The translations under genes and the position numbers were made by a program. From Paraherbaspirillum soli (GTDB taxonomy: Bacteria; Pseudomonadota; Gammaproteobacteria; Burkholderiales; Burkholderiaceae_D), in contig NZ_JBHSMT010000029.1 in NCBI RefSeq assembly GCF_042654985.1, forward strand, positions 124,001 through 188,000: 64,000 nucleotides of DNA. Direction: 5' to 3'. Positions 1 to 15,455 of this stretch are shown in pieces; within the stretch, counting starts at the first letter, position 1, and each line of letters starts with the position of its first letter. The notes under the pieces were generated by a model. It did not search any database, had not been told where the DNA came from, and was given only the letters and a program-made list of their open reading frames with translations.

Positions 1-6320
<6,320 letters not shown>

Positions 6321-6324
<4 letters not shown>

Positions 6325-8018
6325 GCGCACAGACCCAACAGCGTGCCGCCAACGAGCCCTTGCTGTCGGCATCGGCCGCCAGCTTGCGCTCGGACCTGAA
6401 CGCCTTTGCCCGGCAGCACCTGCCGGAAGCGATGACGCCGGCCCGTTTTGTGATTCTGGAGCAGTTGCCCAAGCTGCCCAACGGCAAAGTCGACCGCAGC
6501 CAGCTGCCGCTCAAGGATGCGTCGGAGTCGGCCATTTCCAACTACGTGGCGCCAACCACGCCGGAAGAAATGCGGATTGCGCAAATCTGGTGCGATGTGC
6601 TGGGTTTGGCGCGGGTCGGGATTGAAGATAGTTTCTTCGACCTGGGCGGCGATTCCCTGGCGGCGGCGCAAATGGCGGCCAGGGTGAAAGAAGCTTTCGG
6701 CGTCGCGCTCAGCCTGCGTCGCTTGTTCGACCAGCCGACCATCACCGAGCTGCTGCGCATGCTGGGCGCCAAGGACGGCGCGCCTGAATCTGACGCCGGC
6801 AATTCGCGCAGCCTGAGCCACGAGGACCTGGCGGCCGAGGCGCAACTGCCGCCGGACATAGCTCCCGAGCCGGACGCGGCAGCCGCTGCCGGCGCGCCCT
6901 ACCGCAGCATTTTGCTGACCGGCGCCACCGGCTACACCGGCGCGTATTTGCTGCGTGAATTGCTGGACCGCTCGGATGCCGAGATCTATTTATTGGTGCG
7001 CGCCAGCGATGTGGCCGATGCGCTGGACCGGGTGCGCGACAACATGCAGACCTACGGCTTGTGGCGCGAGGCCGATCTGCCGCGGCTGAAGGGCGTGGTG
7101 GGCGACATCGGCCGGCCTTACTTCGGCGTGACGCGCACGGTGTACGAAGAAATGGCGCAACGGGTCGAGATGATCGTGCATAACGGCGCCTTGTCCAGCT
7201 ATGCCTTGCCGTATCGCCGGCTGAAAGCGGTCAATGTGCTGGGCACGCTGGAAGTATTGCGGCTGGCTTGCCGCCGCCGCATCAAGCCGGTGCATTTCAT
7301 TTCTTCGCTGGCGGTGTTTCCCGGCCATCAGGGACCGCAGGATTTTGCCGAAGTCACGCTGACCGAAGCCGACGGCGTGGTCGGCGGCTACCGCCAGACC
7401 AAGTGGGTGTCCGACAAGCTGATCACCCAGGCCGGCCGGCGCGGAATCCCGGTCTGCGTGTATCGGCCGGGCTTGATCACCGGCGCCCAGGATAGCGGTG
7501 CATGTTCCACCGACACCTTCCTCAATGCGGCGATGAAGGGTTGCATCCAGCTCGGCATGGCGCTGGATTTCAACGTGCTGCTGGAGATGGTGCCGGTCGA
7601 TTTCTGCGCCCAGGCGGTGGCCCATATCGCGCTCAGCGGCAGCCGGCACGGCACGCAATTCCATTTGCCGGCCGCCAATACGGTGCGCTGGGGCGAGCTG
7701 GTCGACATGCTGGAGCAGTGCGGTTATCCGCTGCAGCGGGTGCCGTACCCGACCTGGTACCGGACCCTGGCGGCGGCGGTCGAAGGCGGCGCCGACAATG
7801 CGCTGGCCAAGTTCCTGCCGCTGTTCGGTGCCGACATGCCGTCGGCCGATGTCGGCTATCCGGGCAGTGCGCCGCATTTCAGGACCGACAATTTATTGCA
7901 GGCGCTGGATGGTTCCGGCATTCAATGCCGACGGATCGATCCGGAATTTTTGAAACTTTATCTCGATTATTTTGTAGCGACCGGCTATCTGCCGGCACCG
8001 CAAAGGAGCCAGTCATGA
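6321..8018 (+). CDS. NRPS termination protein: adenylation C-terminal subdomain, carrier protein, thioester reductase
   Basis: A protein of 565 residues. After about 20 linker residues it starts directly in the C-terminal A subdomain (LPEAMTPARF, then NGKVDR at nt 6480-6497) and has no AMP-binding core of its own. A carrier domain follows, with LGGDS (serine codon at 6652). From about nt 6900 comes a reductase domain of the short-chain dehydrogenase fold, with the nucleotide loop GATGYTGAYLL and the catalytic pair in YRQTKW. Such domains release the peptide with NAD(P)H as an aldehyde, sometimes as an alcohol. GGAG lies 8 nt before the ATG, and that ATG overlaps the stop of the upstream NRPS, so the split looks designed for translation and not like a reading error. 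The two proteins must associate to form one working adenylation domain. Confidence 0.93.
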
Positions 8019-9838
8019 TCGGTTTTGAACAAGCAAAAAATGTCGCGGAAGTGCTGCGCCAGCATGCGCTGCAGCGGCCGGAGCAGGATGCGGTGACGCT
8101 GGTGAGCGACCCCGGCCGTGCCGGCGCGGCGCTGTCGATGTCTTACCGCCAACTCGACAGCGAGGCACGCCGGATCGCATCCTGGCTGCAGCAACGCTGC
8201 GCGCTCGGCGACCGGGTGCTGCTGCTGTATGCGCCCGGCTTGAATTTTGCCGCGGCATTCTTCGGCTGCATCTACGCCGGCATGGTGGCGGTGCCGGCGC
8301 CGCTGCCCGGCCAGCACCAGCATCAGCAACGGCGGGTGCATAGAATCGCCACCGATGCGGCGGTGGCGGCGATCCTGACCGACAGCGGCAATCTTGGCGC
8401 GGTAGCGGAGTGGGCCGCTGCCCAGCAACTCGACGACATCACCCGGCTGGCGACCGATACCGCGGATTTCGGCGATCCGGAAGCGTGGCGCATGCCGGCC
8501 ATCGGCCGCGACACCCTGGTCCTGTTGCAGTACACCTCCGGTTCCACCGGCGAGCCGAAAGGCGTGATGGTGACCCACAATAACCTGCTGCACAACGTCG
8601 ACAGCCTGCGCCGCGCCTACGGCCTGACCGAGCACACCCGCTTCGGCGGCTGGATTCCGCTGTATCACGACATGGGGCTGATGGGCTTGCTGTTGCCGGC
8701 GCTGTTCCTGGGCAGCACTTGCATACTGATCACCCCGACCACCTTCCTCAAGCGGCCGCATTTGTGGCTGCGCATGATAGACCGCTACGACATCGGCTTT
8801 TCCGCCGCGCCCAACTTTGCGTTCGAGCTGTGCTTGCGGCGCGTGACGGAAGAGCAATTGGCCGAACTGGACCTGTCGCGCTGGCGCTATGCCGCCAACG
8901 GTTCGGAACCGGTGCAAGCCCACACCATCGTCGAGTTCGCCAAGCGCTTCGCGGCGGCCGGCTTTGGCGCCGATGTGGTCTGTCCTTGCTACGGGATGGC
9001 CGAGACCACCTTGTTCGTGTCCGGCAACGGCCGCCGGCTGCCAGTGCTGTGCCGGGTCGATAGCGAATTGCTGGAGCGGCACCGGTTCGCGCCGCTGGGT
9101 GCGAGCGCTGCGGCCGGCGGCAACGGACGCGAGCTGGTCAGCTGCGGCACGGCCCACGATTTCGATGTGCTGATCGCCGACCCCGTCACCTGCAACGCAT
9201 TGCCGCCCGGCGCGATCGGCGAAATCTGGCTGCGCGGCCCCAGCGTCGCGCAAGGCTACTGGCGCAACCCGCAAGCGACGTCCAAAGTATTCAACGCCAG
9301 CGCCAGCAACGGCGACGGCGGCTATTTCCGCACCGGCGATCTCGGCGTCCTGCATGGCGGCGAGCTTTATGTCACCGGCCGCTTCAAGGAGATGTTGATC
9401 GTGCACGGCCGCAATCTGTATCCGCAAGATATCGAGCACGAAGTACGGGCCCAACATGCGGAGCTGAGCACCGGCGCCGGCGCCGTGTTCACGGTCGCGG
9501 CGCCGCACGAAGAGGTGGTGGTGACACACGAGATCCGCGGCCAGTGCGGCCCGGATTTGCTGCGCGAACTGGCGCTGGGGGTCAAGACTACGGTGCTGCA
9601 GGAATTGGGCTTGCGGGTGGCGGCGGTGGTGCTGCTGCGGCCCGGCAGCGTGCTGCGCACCACCAGCGGCAAAATCCAGCGGGCGGCAATGCGCGAACTG
9701 TTCATCAACGATGGCCTGAGCCCGGTCTACGAAGAAGTCGCGCCGCACCTGCACGCGCTACGGCAAGCGCGCCGGGCCGGAAGTCTGCCGCCGCCAGTGC
9801 TTGAGACTATGGCGCAAGAGGATGGTGTCGCAGCATGA
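8015..9838 (+). CDS. Fatty acyl-AMP ligase (FAAL)
   Basis: 607 residues from the ATG at 8015, chosen because AAAGGAG lies just upstream and the ATG overlaps the preceding stop as ATGA; the reading frame is open further upstream only as a shadow of the NRPS gene. It is an ANL-superfamily enzyme with LLQYTSGSTGEPKGV, the FAAL-type PLYHDMGLMG segment, CYGMAETT, YFRTGDLG and a C-terminal TSGKIQR. FAALs activate a free fatty acid as acyl-AMP and pass it to a carrier protein, not to CoA. The free ACP at 13381 or the first NRPS carrier is the likely acceptor. It is the lipid entry point of the pathway; chain length cannot be read from the sequence. Confidence 0.92.
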   Translation: MIGFEQAKNVAEVLRQHALQRPEQDAVTLVSDPGRAGAALSMSYRQLDSEARRIASWLQQRCALGDRVLLLYAPGLNFAAAFFGCIYAGMVAVPAPLPGQHQHQQRRVHRIATDAAVAAILTDSGNLGAVAEWAAAQQLDDITRLATDTADFGDPEAWRMPAIGRDTLVLLQYTSGSTGEPKGVMVTHNNLLHNVDSLRRAYGLTEHTRFGGWIPLYHDMGLMGLLLPALFLGSTCILITPTTFLKRPHLWLRMIDRYDIGFSAAPNFAFELCLRRVTEEQLAELDLSRWRYAANGSEPVQAHTIVEFAKRFAAAGFGADVVCPCYGMAETTLFVSGNGRRLPVLCRVDSELLERHRFAPLGASAAAGGNGRELVSCGTAHDFDVLIADPVTCNALPPGAIGEIWLRGPSVAQGYWRNPQATSKVFNASASNGDGGYFRTGDLGVLHGGELYVTGRFKEMLIVHGRNLYPQDIEHEVRAQHAELSTGAGAVFTVAAPHEEVVVTHEIRGQCGPDLLRELALGVKTTVLQELGLRVAAVVLLRPGSVLRTTSGKIQRAAMRELFINDGLSPVYEEVAPHLHALRQARRAGSLPPPVLETMAQEDGVAA

Positions 9839-11595
9839 GCATGCCTGCCCTGTTGACTGCGGCGCCGCCGCAATGGTCGGCGCTGGATGCGCTGGAAAGC
9901 CTGCTGCAGGCGCAGGATCAAGCCGGCCGGCCGTTTTCGCCGGCCGCCTGCGCCGAACTCGACCGCCTGGAACAGTTCCCGGCTGCCGCTTGCCGCCTGC
10001 TCGACGCCTTCGGCTTGCATCGGCATTACGTGCCGCGGCGCCACGGCGGACTGATGGCCGATCACGCCGAACTGGTGCAGTTGTGGCGCGCCGTCGCCCG
10101 CCGCGACCTGACCATTGCGGTCGGCCACGGCAAGACCTTCCTCGGCGCGGCTTGCGTCTGGGTCGCCGCCGATTCGGAGCAAGCGCGGCGCCTGGCGCAA
10201 GAGATCGCCGCCGGCGCCGTGGTGTCATGGGGCTTGACCGAACGCCAGCATGGCAGCGACCTGCTGGCAGGCGAGCTGGCGGCCAGCAAGACCGACGACG
10301 GCTGGCGCGTGAATGGCGAGAAATGGCTGATCAACAATGCCACCCGCGGCCAGCTGCTGTGCGCGTTGGCGCGCACCGACCCGGCCGGCGGGCCGCGCGG
10401 CTTCAGCCTGCTGCTGATCGACAAGCGGCAACTGACCGAGACCGAATATCGCTGCCTGCCGAAGGAACGCACGCATGGGATACGCGGCGCCGATATCAGC
10501 GGCATCGCCTATCAGGATGCGCAGGTGCCGGATCGCGCCTTGGTCGGCCAGGCCGGACAAGGGATAGAAATCGTTTTGAAGGCGCTGCAATTGAGCCGCA
10601 CCACCTGCGTCGCGCTGTCGCTCGGCGCCGCCGACCATGCGCTGCAGCTGGCGCTCGATTTCGCCGCCCAGCGCATTTTGTATGAACGCCGCCTGATCGC
10701 ATTGCCGCTGGTACGCAGGATCTTCGGCGAAGTGACGGCCAGCTTATTGACGGCGGAGGTGGTCAGTGTGGTCGCCAGCCGCTGCATCCATGCCTTGCCG
10801 GGGGAGATGAGCGTGGTGTCGGCGCTGACCAAGGCTTTTGTGCCGAGCACCATCGACCAGGTGCTGACGCAGTTGGGCGATTTGATCGGGGCCCGGGCTT
10901 TCCTGAGCGAGGAGCACGCGCATGGCATGTTCCAGAAAATCGAGCGCGACCATCGCATCGTCGCCATTTTCGACGGCAGCACGGTGGTCAACCGCAATGC
11001 CTTGATCAACCAGTTCCGTGGCCTGGCGCGCGCCTATCACGGCCAGCACTGGGAGCGCGAAGGATTGACGCAGGCGGTAAATTTGGCGGCGGCGCTGCCG
11101 GAGTTCGCGCCGCAGCGCTTGCGTCTGGTGTCGGCCGGCGGTTGCAGCGTGCTGCAGAGCCTGCCCGCCGCGGTCGCGCAACTGGGCGATTTGCCGGCGG
11201 CAGTGTTGCGGCTGGCCGCACGCCTGGACCGTGCAGCGGCGGCGCTGATGCAAGAGCTGGCCGCTTATCAGCCGGCGCCGCGCGAGGTGCCGCCGCAGGC
11301 GTTCGAGCTGGCCCGGCGCTATGAACTGTGTTTTGCCGGCGCCGCCTGCGTGCAGTTCTGGCTGGCCAATCGCGCCGCGCTGAGCAACCCACCGTTGTGG
11401 CGCAATGGATTGTGGCTGCAAGCTTGCCTGTTGCGCATCCTGGAGCAATTGGATCCGGGCGCAATACAAGATGAAGACGAAGATGAAGAAGACGATGGCG
11501 ACATCTATGCCGGCTTGACCGACTGCATCGCGCCGAATAGCGGCAGCGGCCGAATCCGGGTCTCGCTATTGCCGGACGCCGCCTGGGAAAGTTAA
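9835..11595 (+). CDS. Acyl-CoA dehydrogenase-like flavoprotein, first of a pair
   Basis: 586 residues, start overlapping the FAAL stop as ATGA. The middle region carries the FAD/substrate signature WGLTERQHGSDLLAGEL followed by NGEKWLINNA, as in acyl-CoA dehydrogenases. Near residue 380 the usual IYEGT segment that supplies the catalytic glutamate reads IFDGS, so an aspartate stands at the catalytic-base position. The protein is longer than the roughly 380-400 residues of a simple family member, with an extra C-terminal region that ends in an acidic DEDEDEED run. With FAAL and ACP in the same operon it probably desaturates an ACP-bound chain. It likely pairs with the next gene product, perhaps as a heteromer. 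Confidence 0.85.
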   Translation: MSMPALLTAAPPQWSALDALESLLQAQDQAGRPFSPAACAELDRLEQFPAAACRLLDAFGLHRHYVPRRHGGLMADHAELVQLWRAVARRDLTIAVGHGKTFLGAACVWVAADSEQARRLAQEIAAGAVVSWGLTERQHGSDLLAGELAASKTDDGWRVNGEKWLINNATRGQLLCALARTDPAGGPRGFSLLLIDKRQLTETEYRCLPKERTHGIRGADISGIAYQDAQVPDRALVGQAGQGIEIVLKALQLSRTTCVALSLGAADHALQLALDFAAQRILYERRLIALPLVRRIFGEVTASLLTAEVVSVVASRCIHALPGEMSVVSALTKAFVPSTIDQVLTQLGDLIGARAFLSEEHAHGMFQKIERDHRIVAIFDGSTVVNRNALINQFRGLARAYHGQHWEREGLTQAVNLAAALPEFAPQRLRLVSAGGCSVLQSLPAAVAQLGDLPAAVLRLAARLDRAAAALMQELAAYQPAPREVPPQAFELARRYELCFAGAACVQFWLANRAALSNPPLWRNGLWLQACLLRILEQLDPGAIQDEDEDEEDDGDIYAGLTDCIAPNSGSGRIRVSLLPDAAWES

Positions 11596-13397
11596 TGATG
11601 GAGCAAGGACTGGAATTGGAACAAATATCTGAACCGGTGCGCGAACATGACGCCGTGGCCGCGCTCGAACGCGCATTCGGCGATCCGTGGGATAGTGCCA
11701 ACCCGCTCGGCTTCACTGCCATCCTGGCGGCCGATGAGCGGGCCGAGATGCTGGCCGCCGGCGAACGCATGCTGGATGAACTTGGCGTCAATGCGGAGTT
11801 CGTGCCGCGCGAATACGGCGGCCGGCTGCACCGGCTCGATCGCATGATGGAAATCTGGCGTGCGGTATTCCGCCACGATCCCTGCCTGGGTCTCGGCTAC
11901 GGCGCCAGTTCATTGATCGCGGCAGTCAATGTCTGGACCGCCGGCAGCACTGCGCAGCGGCGTCGGGTGGCCGAGCTGCTGCTGCGCAAAGGCAAGCTGG
12001 CCTGCGCGTATCACGAACTGGAGCACGGCAACGATTTGGCCAGGGCCGATTTCGAAGCCATGCCGCACGACGATCAGCTGCTGCTGAACGGCGGCAAGCA
12101 GGTCATCGCCAATATCGAGCGCGCCGACGCCTTCGTGCTGTACGCCCGCACCGACCGCAGCAGCGGCAGCCGCAGCCACTCACAGCTGCTGGTCGAGAAG
12201 TCGGCGCTGGCGCCGGATAGCGTCAGCTATGCGCCGCGTTTCGCCAGCGTCGGCATGCGCGGCGTGCCGCTGGGCGGGATCGCCTTGCGCGACTGTCCGG
12301 TGGCGGCCAACAGCGTGCTCGGCACGGCGGGGCGCGGTCTGGAGACGGCGCTGAAATGTTTCCAGGTGACGCGGGTCGCGTTGCCGGGGATGTTCATCGG
12401 CATCCTCGATACCGGTTTACGGCTCACGCTGCGCTATGCCCGCCAGCGCACGCTGTACGGCAAACCCATCCTGGATTTGCCGCAAACGCGGGCGGTGCTG
12501 AGCGACGCCTTCGCCGACCTGCTGCTGTGCGATTGCTTTACCACGGTGGTGGCGCGCTCGCTGCACGTGGTGCCGGGCGCGGCCAGCGTGTACGGCGCTG
12601 CCGTCAAGTACCTGGTGCCGCAGCTGTTGATAGACGCGATGAGCAGCCTGTCGGCGGTGCTCGGCGCGCAATTCTACTTGCGCGACGGCGAGCACGCGCT
12701 GTTCCAGAAACTGCTGCGCGACTTGAAACCGGCCGGCTTCGGTCATGCTGCACGGGTCACTTGCCAGATGACGATCCTGCCGCAACTGCCGCAATTGGCG
12801 CGCCGCTCCTGGCTCAACGCCGATCCGGCGCCGGCCGCGATATTCCAGCTTGGGCAGGATTTGCCACCGTTCTCGTTCCAGCGCCTGGCGCTCTCAGCCG
12901 GCGGCCAGGACCCGCTGAGCGGCTCGCTGACGGCCGCCGTCGCGCAGCTGCGGCGCGAACATCAACAGCCGGACATCGTGGCGCTGGGCCAGGTTTTCGT
13001 GGATCGCTTGCGCACGCTCAAAGACGTCTGCGCCGAGCTGCCGCCGAGCGAACTGAGCGTGATGGCGAGCCCGCGCAGCTATCGCTTGAGCGCGCATTAC
13101 GCGACGGTGCTGGCGGCCAGCGCCTGCCTCAATCTGTGGCTGCACAATCGGCACCATCCCGATCCTTTCCTGCGCGATCCGGCCTGGCTGCAGGTGGTGC
13201 TGCATCGACTGCGCGCCAGGCTGGGACAGGCGCAGCCGCCGGCGCCGGCACAGTTCGGCGCGCGGCTGTTGGCCGAACTGCTGGAACGGCAGCAGGACAG
13301 CCTTGGTTTTGATCTGGCCAAACGCCGGCTTCCAGGCTGGGGCCGATCACATCTCAATTCACCTCAATCGAAAGAAAGTCATGACGCAAACTGTTGA
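11595..13397 (+). CDS. Acyl-CoA dehydrogenase-like protein, second of a pair, catalytic acid apparently missing
   Basis: 600 residues; ATG overlaps the previous stop (TAATG), with a second ATG one codon on. Same overall layout as its neighbour, including a FAD-region counterpart (CAYHELEHGNDLA, then NGGKQVI), but more divergent. Where the partner has IFDGS near residue 380, this protein reads AGFGHAAR, with no Glu or Asp in that segment. This suggests a non-catalytic partner subunit, as in heteromeric acyl-CoA dehydrogenases, or a base supplied elsewhere. The 3' end overlaps the start of the ACP gene by 17 nt. The family assignment is firm, the loss of activity is inference. Confidence 0.8.
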   Translation: MMEQGLELEQISEPVREHDAVAALERAFGDPWDSANPLGFTAILAADERAEMLAAGERMLDELGVNAEFVPREYGGRLHRLDRMMEIWRAVFRHDPCLGLGYGASSLIAAVNVWTAGSTAQRRRVAELLLRKGKLACAYHELEHGNDLARADFEAMPHDDQLLLNGGKQVIANIERADAFVLYARTDRSSGSRSHSQLLVEKSALAPDSVSYAPRFASVGMRGVPLGGIALRDCPVAANSVLGTAGRGLETALKCFQVTRVALPGMFIGILDTGLRLTLRYARQRTLYGKPILDLPQTRAVLSDAFADLLLCDCFTTVVARSLHVVPGAASVYGAAVKYLVPQLLIDAMSSLSAVLGAQFYLRDGEHALFQKLLRDLKPAGFGHAARVTCQMTILPQLPQLARRSWLNADPAPAAIFQLGQDLPPFSFQRLALSAGGQDPLSGSLTAAVAQLRREHQQPDIVALGQVFVDRLRTLKDVCAELPPSELSVMASPRSYRLSAHYATVLAASACLNLWLHNRHHPDPFLRDPAWLQVVLHRLRARLGQAQPPAPAQFGARLLAELLERQQDSLGFDLAKRRLPGWGRSHLNSPQSKESHDANC

Positions 13398-13650
13398 AAC
13401 CGGACACACCGAAGCCAGCCTGCAAGCCTGGCTGGCGCAAAGAGTCGCCAGCTATGTGCGGCTGTCGCCCGACACCATCCAGGCCGACGCCCCGCTCGCC
13501 GAATACGGCCTGGACTCGGTCTACGCGCTGACCTTGACCGGCGACATCGAGGAGTATCTGGGCCTGTCGCTGGACTCGACCCTGATGTGGGACCACCCGA
13601 CGATAGCCGCCTTGAGCAAGGTGTTGCTGGAAATGCTGGACAAACAATAA
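13381..13650 (+). CDS. Free-standing acyl carrier protein
   Basis: 89 residues from the ATG at 13381. The frame is open further upstream, but GAAAGAAAG just before this ATG and the typical ACP length favour this start. The phosphopantetheine attachment motif is YGLDSV, followed by the usual acidic helix (GDIEEYLGLSLDSTLMWDHPTIAAL). In this setting it should carry the fatty acyl chain from the FAAL while the two dehydrogenase-like proteins, and possibly the P450, act on it, before transfer to the first NRPS condensation domain. No ketosynthase is seen in the visible operon, so chain elongation is not predicted here. Confidence 0.92.
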   Translation: MTQTVETGHTEASLQAWLAQRVASYVRLSPDTIQADAPLAEYGLDSVYALTLTGDIEEYLGLSLDSTLMWDHPTIAALSKVLLEMLDKQ

Positions 13651-13672
13651 CGACTAACTGAAGAGAAAAGCC

Positions 13673-14887
13673 ATGAGCGATATCGCACAAGTACCTGACC
13701 TGCCGATGACCAGAACCTGCCCTTTCGATCCGCCGCCGGAGTACAAGCAGTTGCGGCTGGAACAGCCGATTTCCAAGGTGCGCACGCCGCGCGGCGATGT
13801 CGCGTGGCTGGTGACGCGGCATAAGGACATCCGCACGATATTGGCCGATCGGCGCTTCAGTTCGGACCCGCTGGCGGCCGGCTATCCGTCTTACCTGTCG
13901 GGCGACGTCGCGCCGCCGCCGGGCTTTTTCATGCAGATGGATGCGCCGGTGCATTCCCGCTTGCGCGATCTGGTGATCAACGAATTCAAGGGCAGCCATG
14001 TGGACACGCTGCGCCCGCGGATGCAAAGCATCGTCGACAAAATGATAGACGACATGCTGAAGCTGCCGCCGCCGGTCGATTTCGTCAGCGTGATGGCGTT
14101 GCCGACAGCATCGTTAATCATTTGCGAATTGCTCGGCGTGCCGTATGAAGATAGCCCGTTCATTCAAAACCGCACCGATACCGTGCTGGACCGCAGCCGC
14201 TCTGCCGAGGAATCGCAAAACGCCGCGATCGAGCTGATGATGTATTTCGACGGCGTCATCACGGCCAAGGAAAAAAATCCCGGCGATGACTTGCTGGGCC
14301 GGCTGGTGGCCGACCCAGCCAACCGCGATCTGGCCAGCCACCAGGAGCTGGTCGGCATCGCCGCCCTGCTGCTGCTGGGCGGCTACGACACGATGGCGCA
14401 GGTGATGGGCCTGGGCACGCTGACTCTGCTGCAACACCCGGATCAGCTGGCGCAATTCATGCAGGATGCGACCCTGGCCGAAACCCTGGTGGATGAATTG
14501 GTGCGCTACCTGTCGGTCAATCATTCCGGCCTGCCGCGCGCGGCGACCGCCGACGTCGAAGTCGGCGGCCAACTGATCCGGGCCGGCGAAGGCGTGCTGC
14601 TGATGCTCAATTCCGGCAACCGGGACGAGGCGGTGTATCCGAATGCAGACGCCTTCGACATCCATAGGCAGACCCCGAGCCACGTCGGCTTCGGCCACGG
14701 CTTGCATAAATGCATAGGCGCCGCGTTTGCCCGGGCCGAATTGCAGATTGCGTTCACCACGCTGTTCCGGCGCGTGCCCAGTTTGCAGCTGGCGACCACC
14801 GTCGATGCGCTGCCGTTCCGGCACGAGATGGTGCTGTACGGCCTGAAGAAAATGCCGGTGACCTGGAGCACGACCGACCATGATTAA
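13673..14887 (+). CDS. Cytochrome P450
   Basis: 404 residues, soluble bacterial type without a membrane anchor. The heme-binding loop reads FGHGLHKCIGAAFARAEL, the I-helix oxygen-activation segment LLLLGGYDTMAQ, and the K-helix ExxR lies in DELVRYLS. GAAGAG lies 10 nt before the ATG, and a 22-nt gap separates it from the ACP gene. The P450 probably hydroxylates or further oxidises either the ACP-bound fatty acid or the released peptide. No ferredoxin or ferredoxin reductase gene is visible in the cluster, so electrons would come from elsewhere. Confidence 0.93.
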   Translation: MSDIAQVPDLPMTRTCPFDPPPEYKQLRLEQPISKVRTPRGDVAWLVTRHKDIRTILADRRFSSDPLAAGYPSYLSGDVAPPPGFFMQMDAPVHSRLRDLVINEFKGSHVDTLRPRMQSIVDKMIDDMLKLPPPVDFVSVMALPTASLIICELLGVPYEDSPFIQNRTDTVLDRSRSAEESQNAAIELMMYFDGVITAKEKNPGDDLLGRLVADPANRDLASHQELVGIAALLLLGGYDTMAQVMGLGTLTLLQHPDQLAQFMQDATLAETLVDELVRYLSVNHSGLPRAATADVEVGGQLIRAGEGVLLMLNSGNRDEAVYPNADAFDIHRQTPSHVGFGHGLHKCIGAAFARAELQIAFTTLFRRVPSLQLATTVDALPFRHEMVLYGLKKMPVTWSTTDHD

Positions 14888-15416
14888 GCTGCTCGCCATT
14901 TCAGGCAGCCTGCGCCAGGCTTCCGCCAACACTGCGCTGCTGCGGGCCGCGATCGGCATCGCCCCGCGCGGCGCCGAAATCACCTTGTACGAGGGAGTCG
15001 GCCAGCTGCCGCAATTCAATCCCGATATCGAACATGCGGCGCCGCCCATTGTGGAAGATTTGCGCAACCGTCTGATCGCCTGCGACGGCGTGATCATCGC
15101 CAGTCCGGAGTATGCGCATGGGGTGCCGGGCGCGTTCAAGAATGCGCTCGACTGGGTGGTCGGCAGCGTCGACCTGGCCGGCAAGCCGGTCGCCTTGCTG
15201 AACGCCTCGGGCCGGGCGACGCACGCGCAGGCGGCATTGGCGGAAATCATCATGACCATGGGCTGGCTGATCGTGAACGAAGCCTCGCTGGTGATTCCGG
15301 TGGCCGGCAAGGAACTCGATGCGGCCGCGATTCTGGCCGATCCGGCGCTGACCGGGCAATTGCACGAGGCTGTCGGCGCCTTACTTCATGCAATCGAAAT
15401 CGGACCGCCTGTCTAA
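14880..15416 (+). CDS. NADPH-dependent FMN reductase family protein
   Basis: 178 residues, overlapping the P450 stop by 8 nt. The N-terminal ISGSLRQASANTALL phosphate-binding loop and SPEYAHGVPGAFKNALDW are hallmarks of the flavodoxin-like NADPH-dependent FMN reductases. It may supply reduced flavin or act as a quinone or azo-type reductase on the product. It is not a P450 reductase, as it lacks FAD- and NADPH-binding reductase domains. Its place inside the coupled gene string makes a role in this pathway likely, but which step is unknown. Confidence 0.85.
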   Translation: MIKLLAISGSLRQASANTALLRAAIGIAPRGAEITLYEGVGQLPQFNPDIEHAAPPIVEDLRNRLIACDGVIIASPEYAHGVPGAFKNALDWVVGSVDLAGKPVALLNASGRATHAQAALAEIIMTMGWLIVNEASLVIPVAGKELDAAAILADPALTGQLHEAVGALLHAIEIGPPV

Positions 15417-15455
15417 TTGGAGCTTCACAGAACTTTTTACACGAAAGTAATCTCG

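Noticed and set aside
14880..15416. Flavin reductase as electron donor of the P450
   Set aside because: It is a small single-domain NADPH:FMN reductase without a ferredoxin or FAD domain; direct electron transfer to the P450 is not supported.
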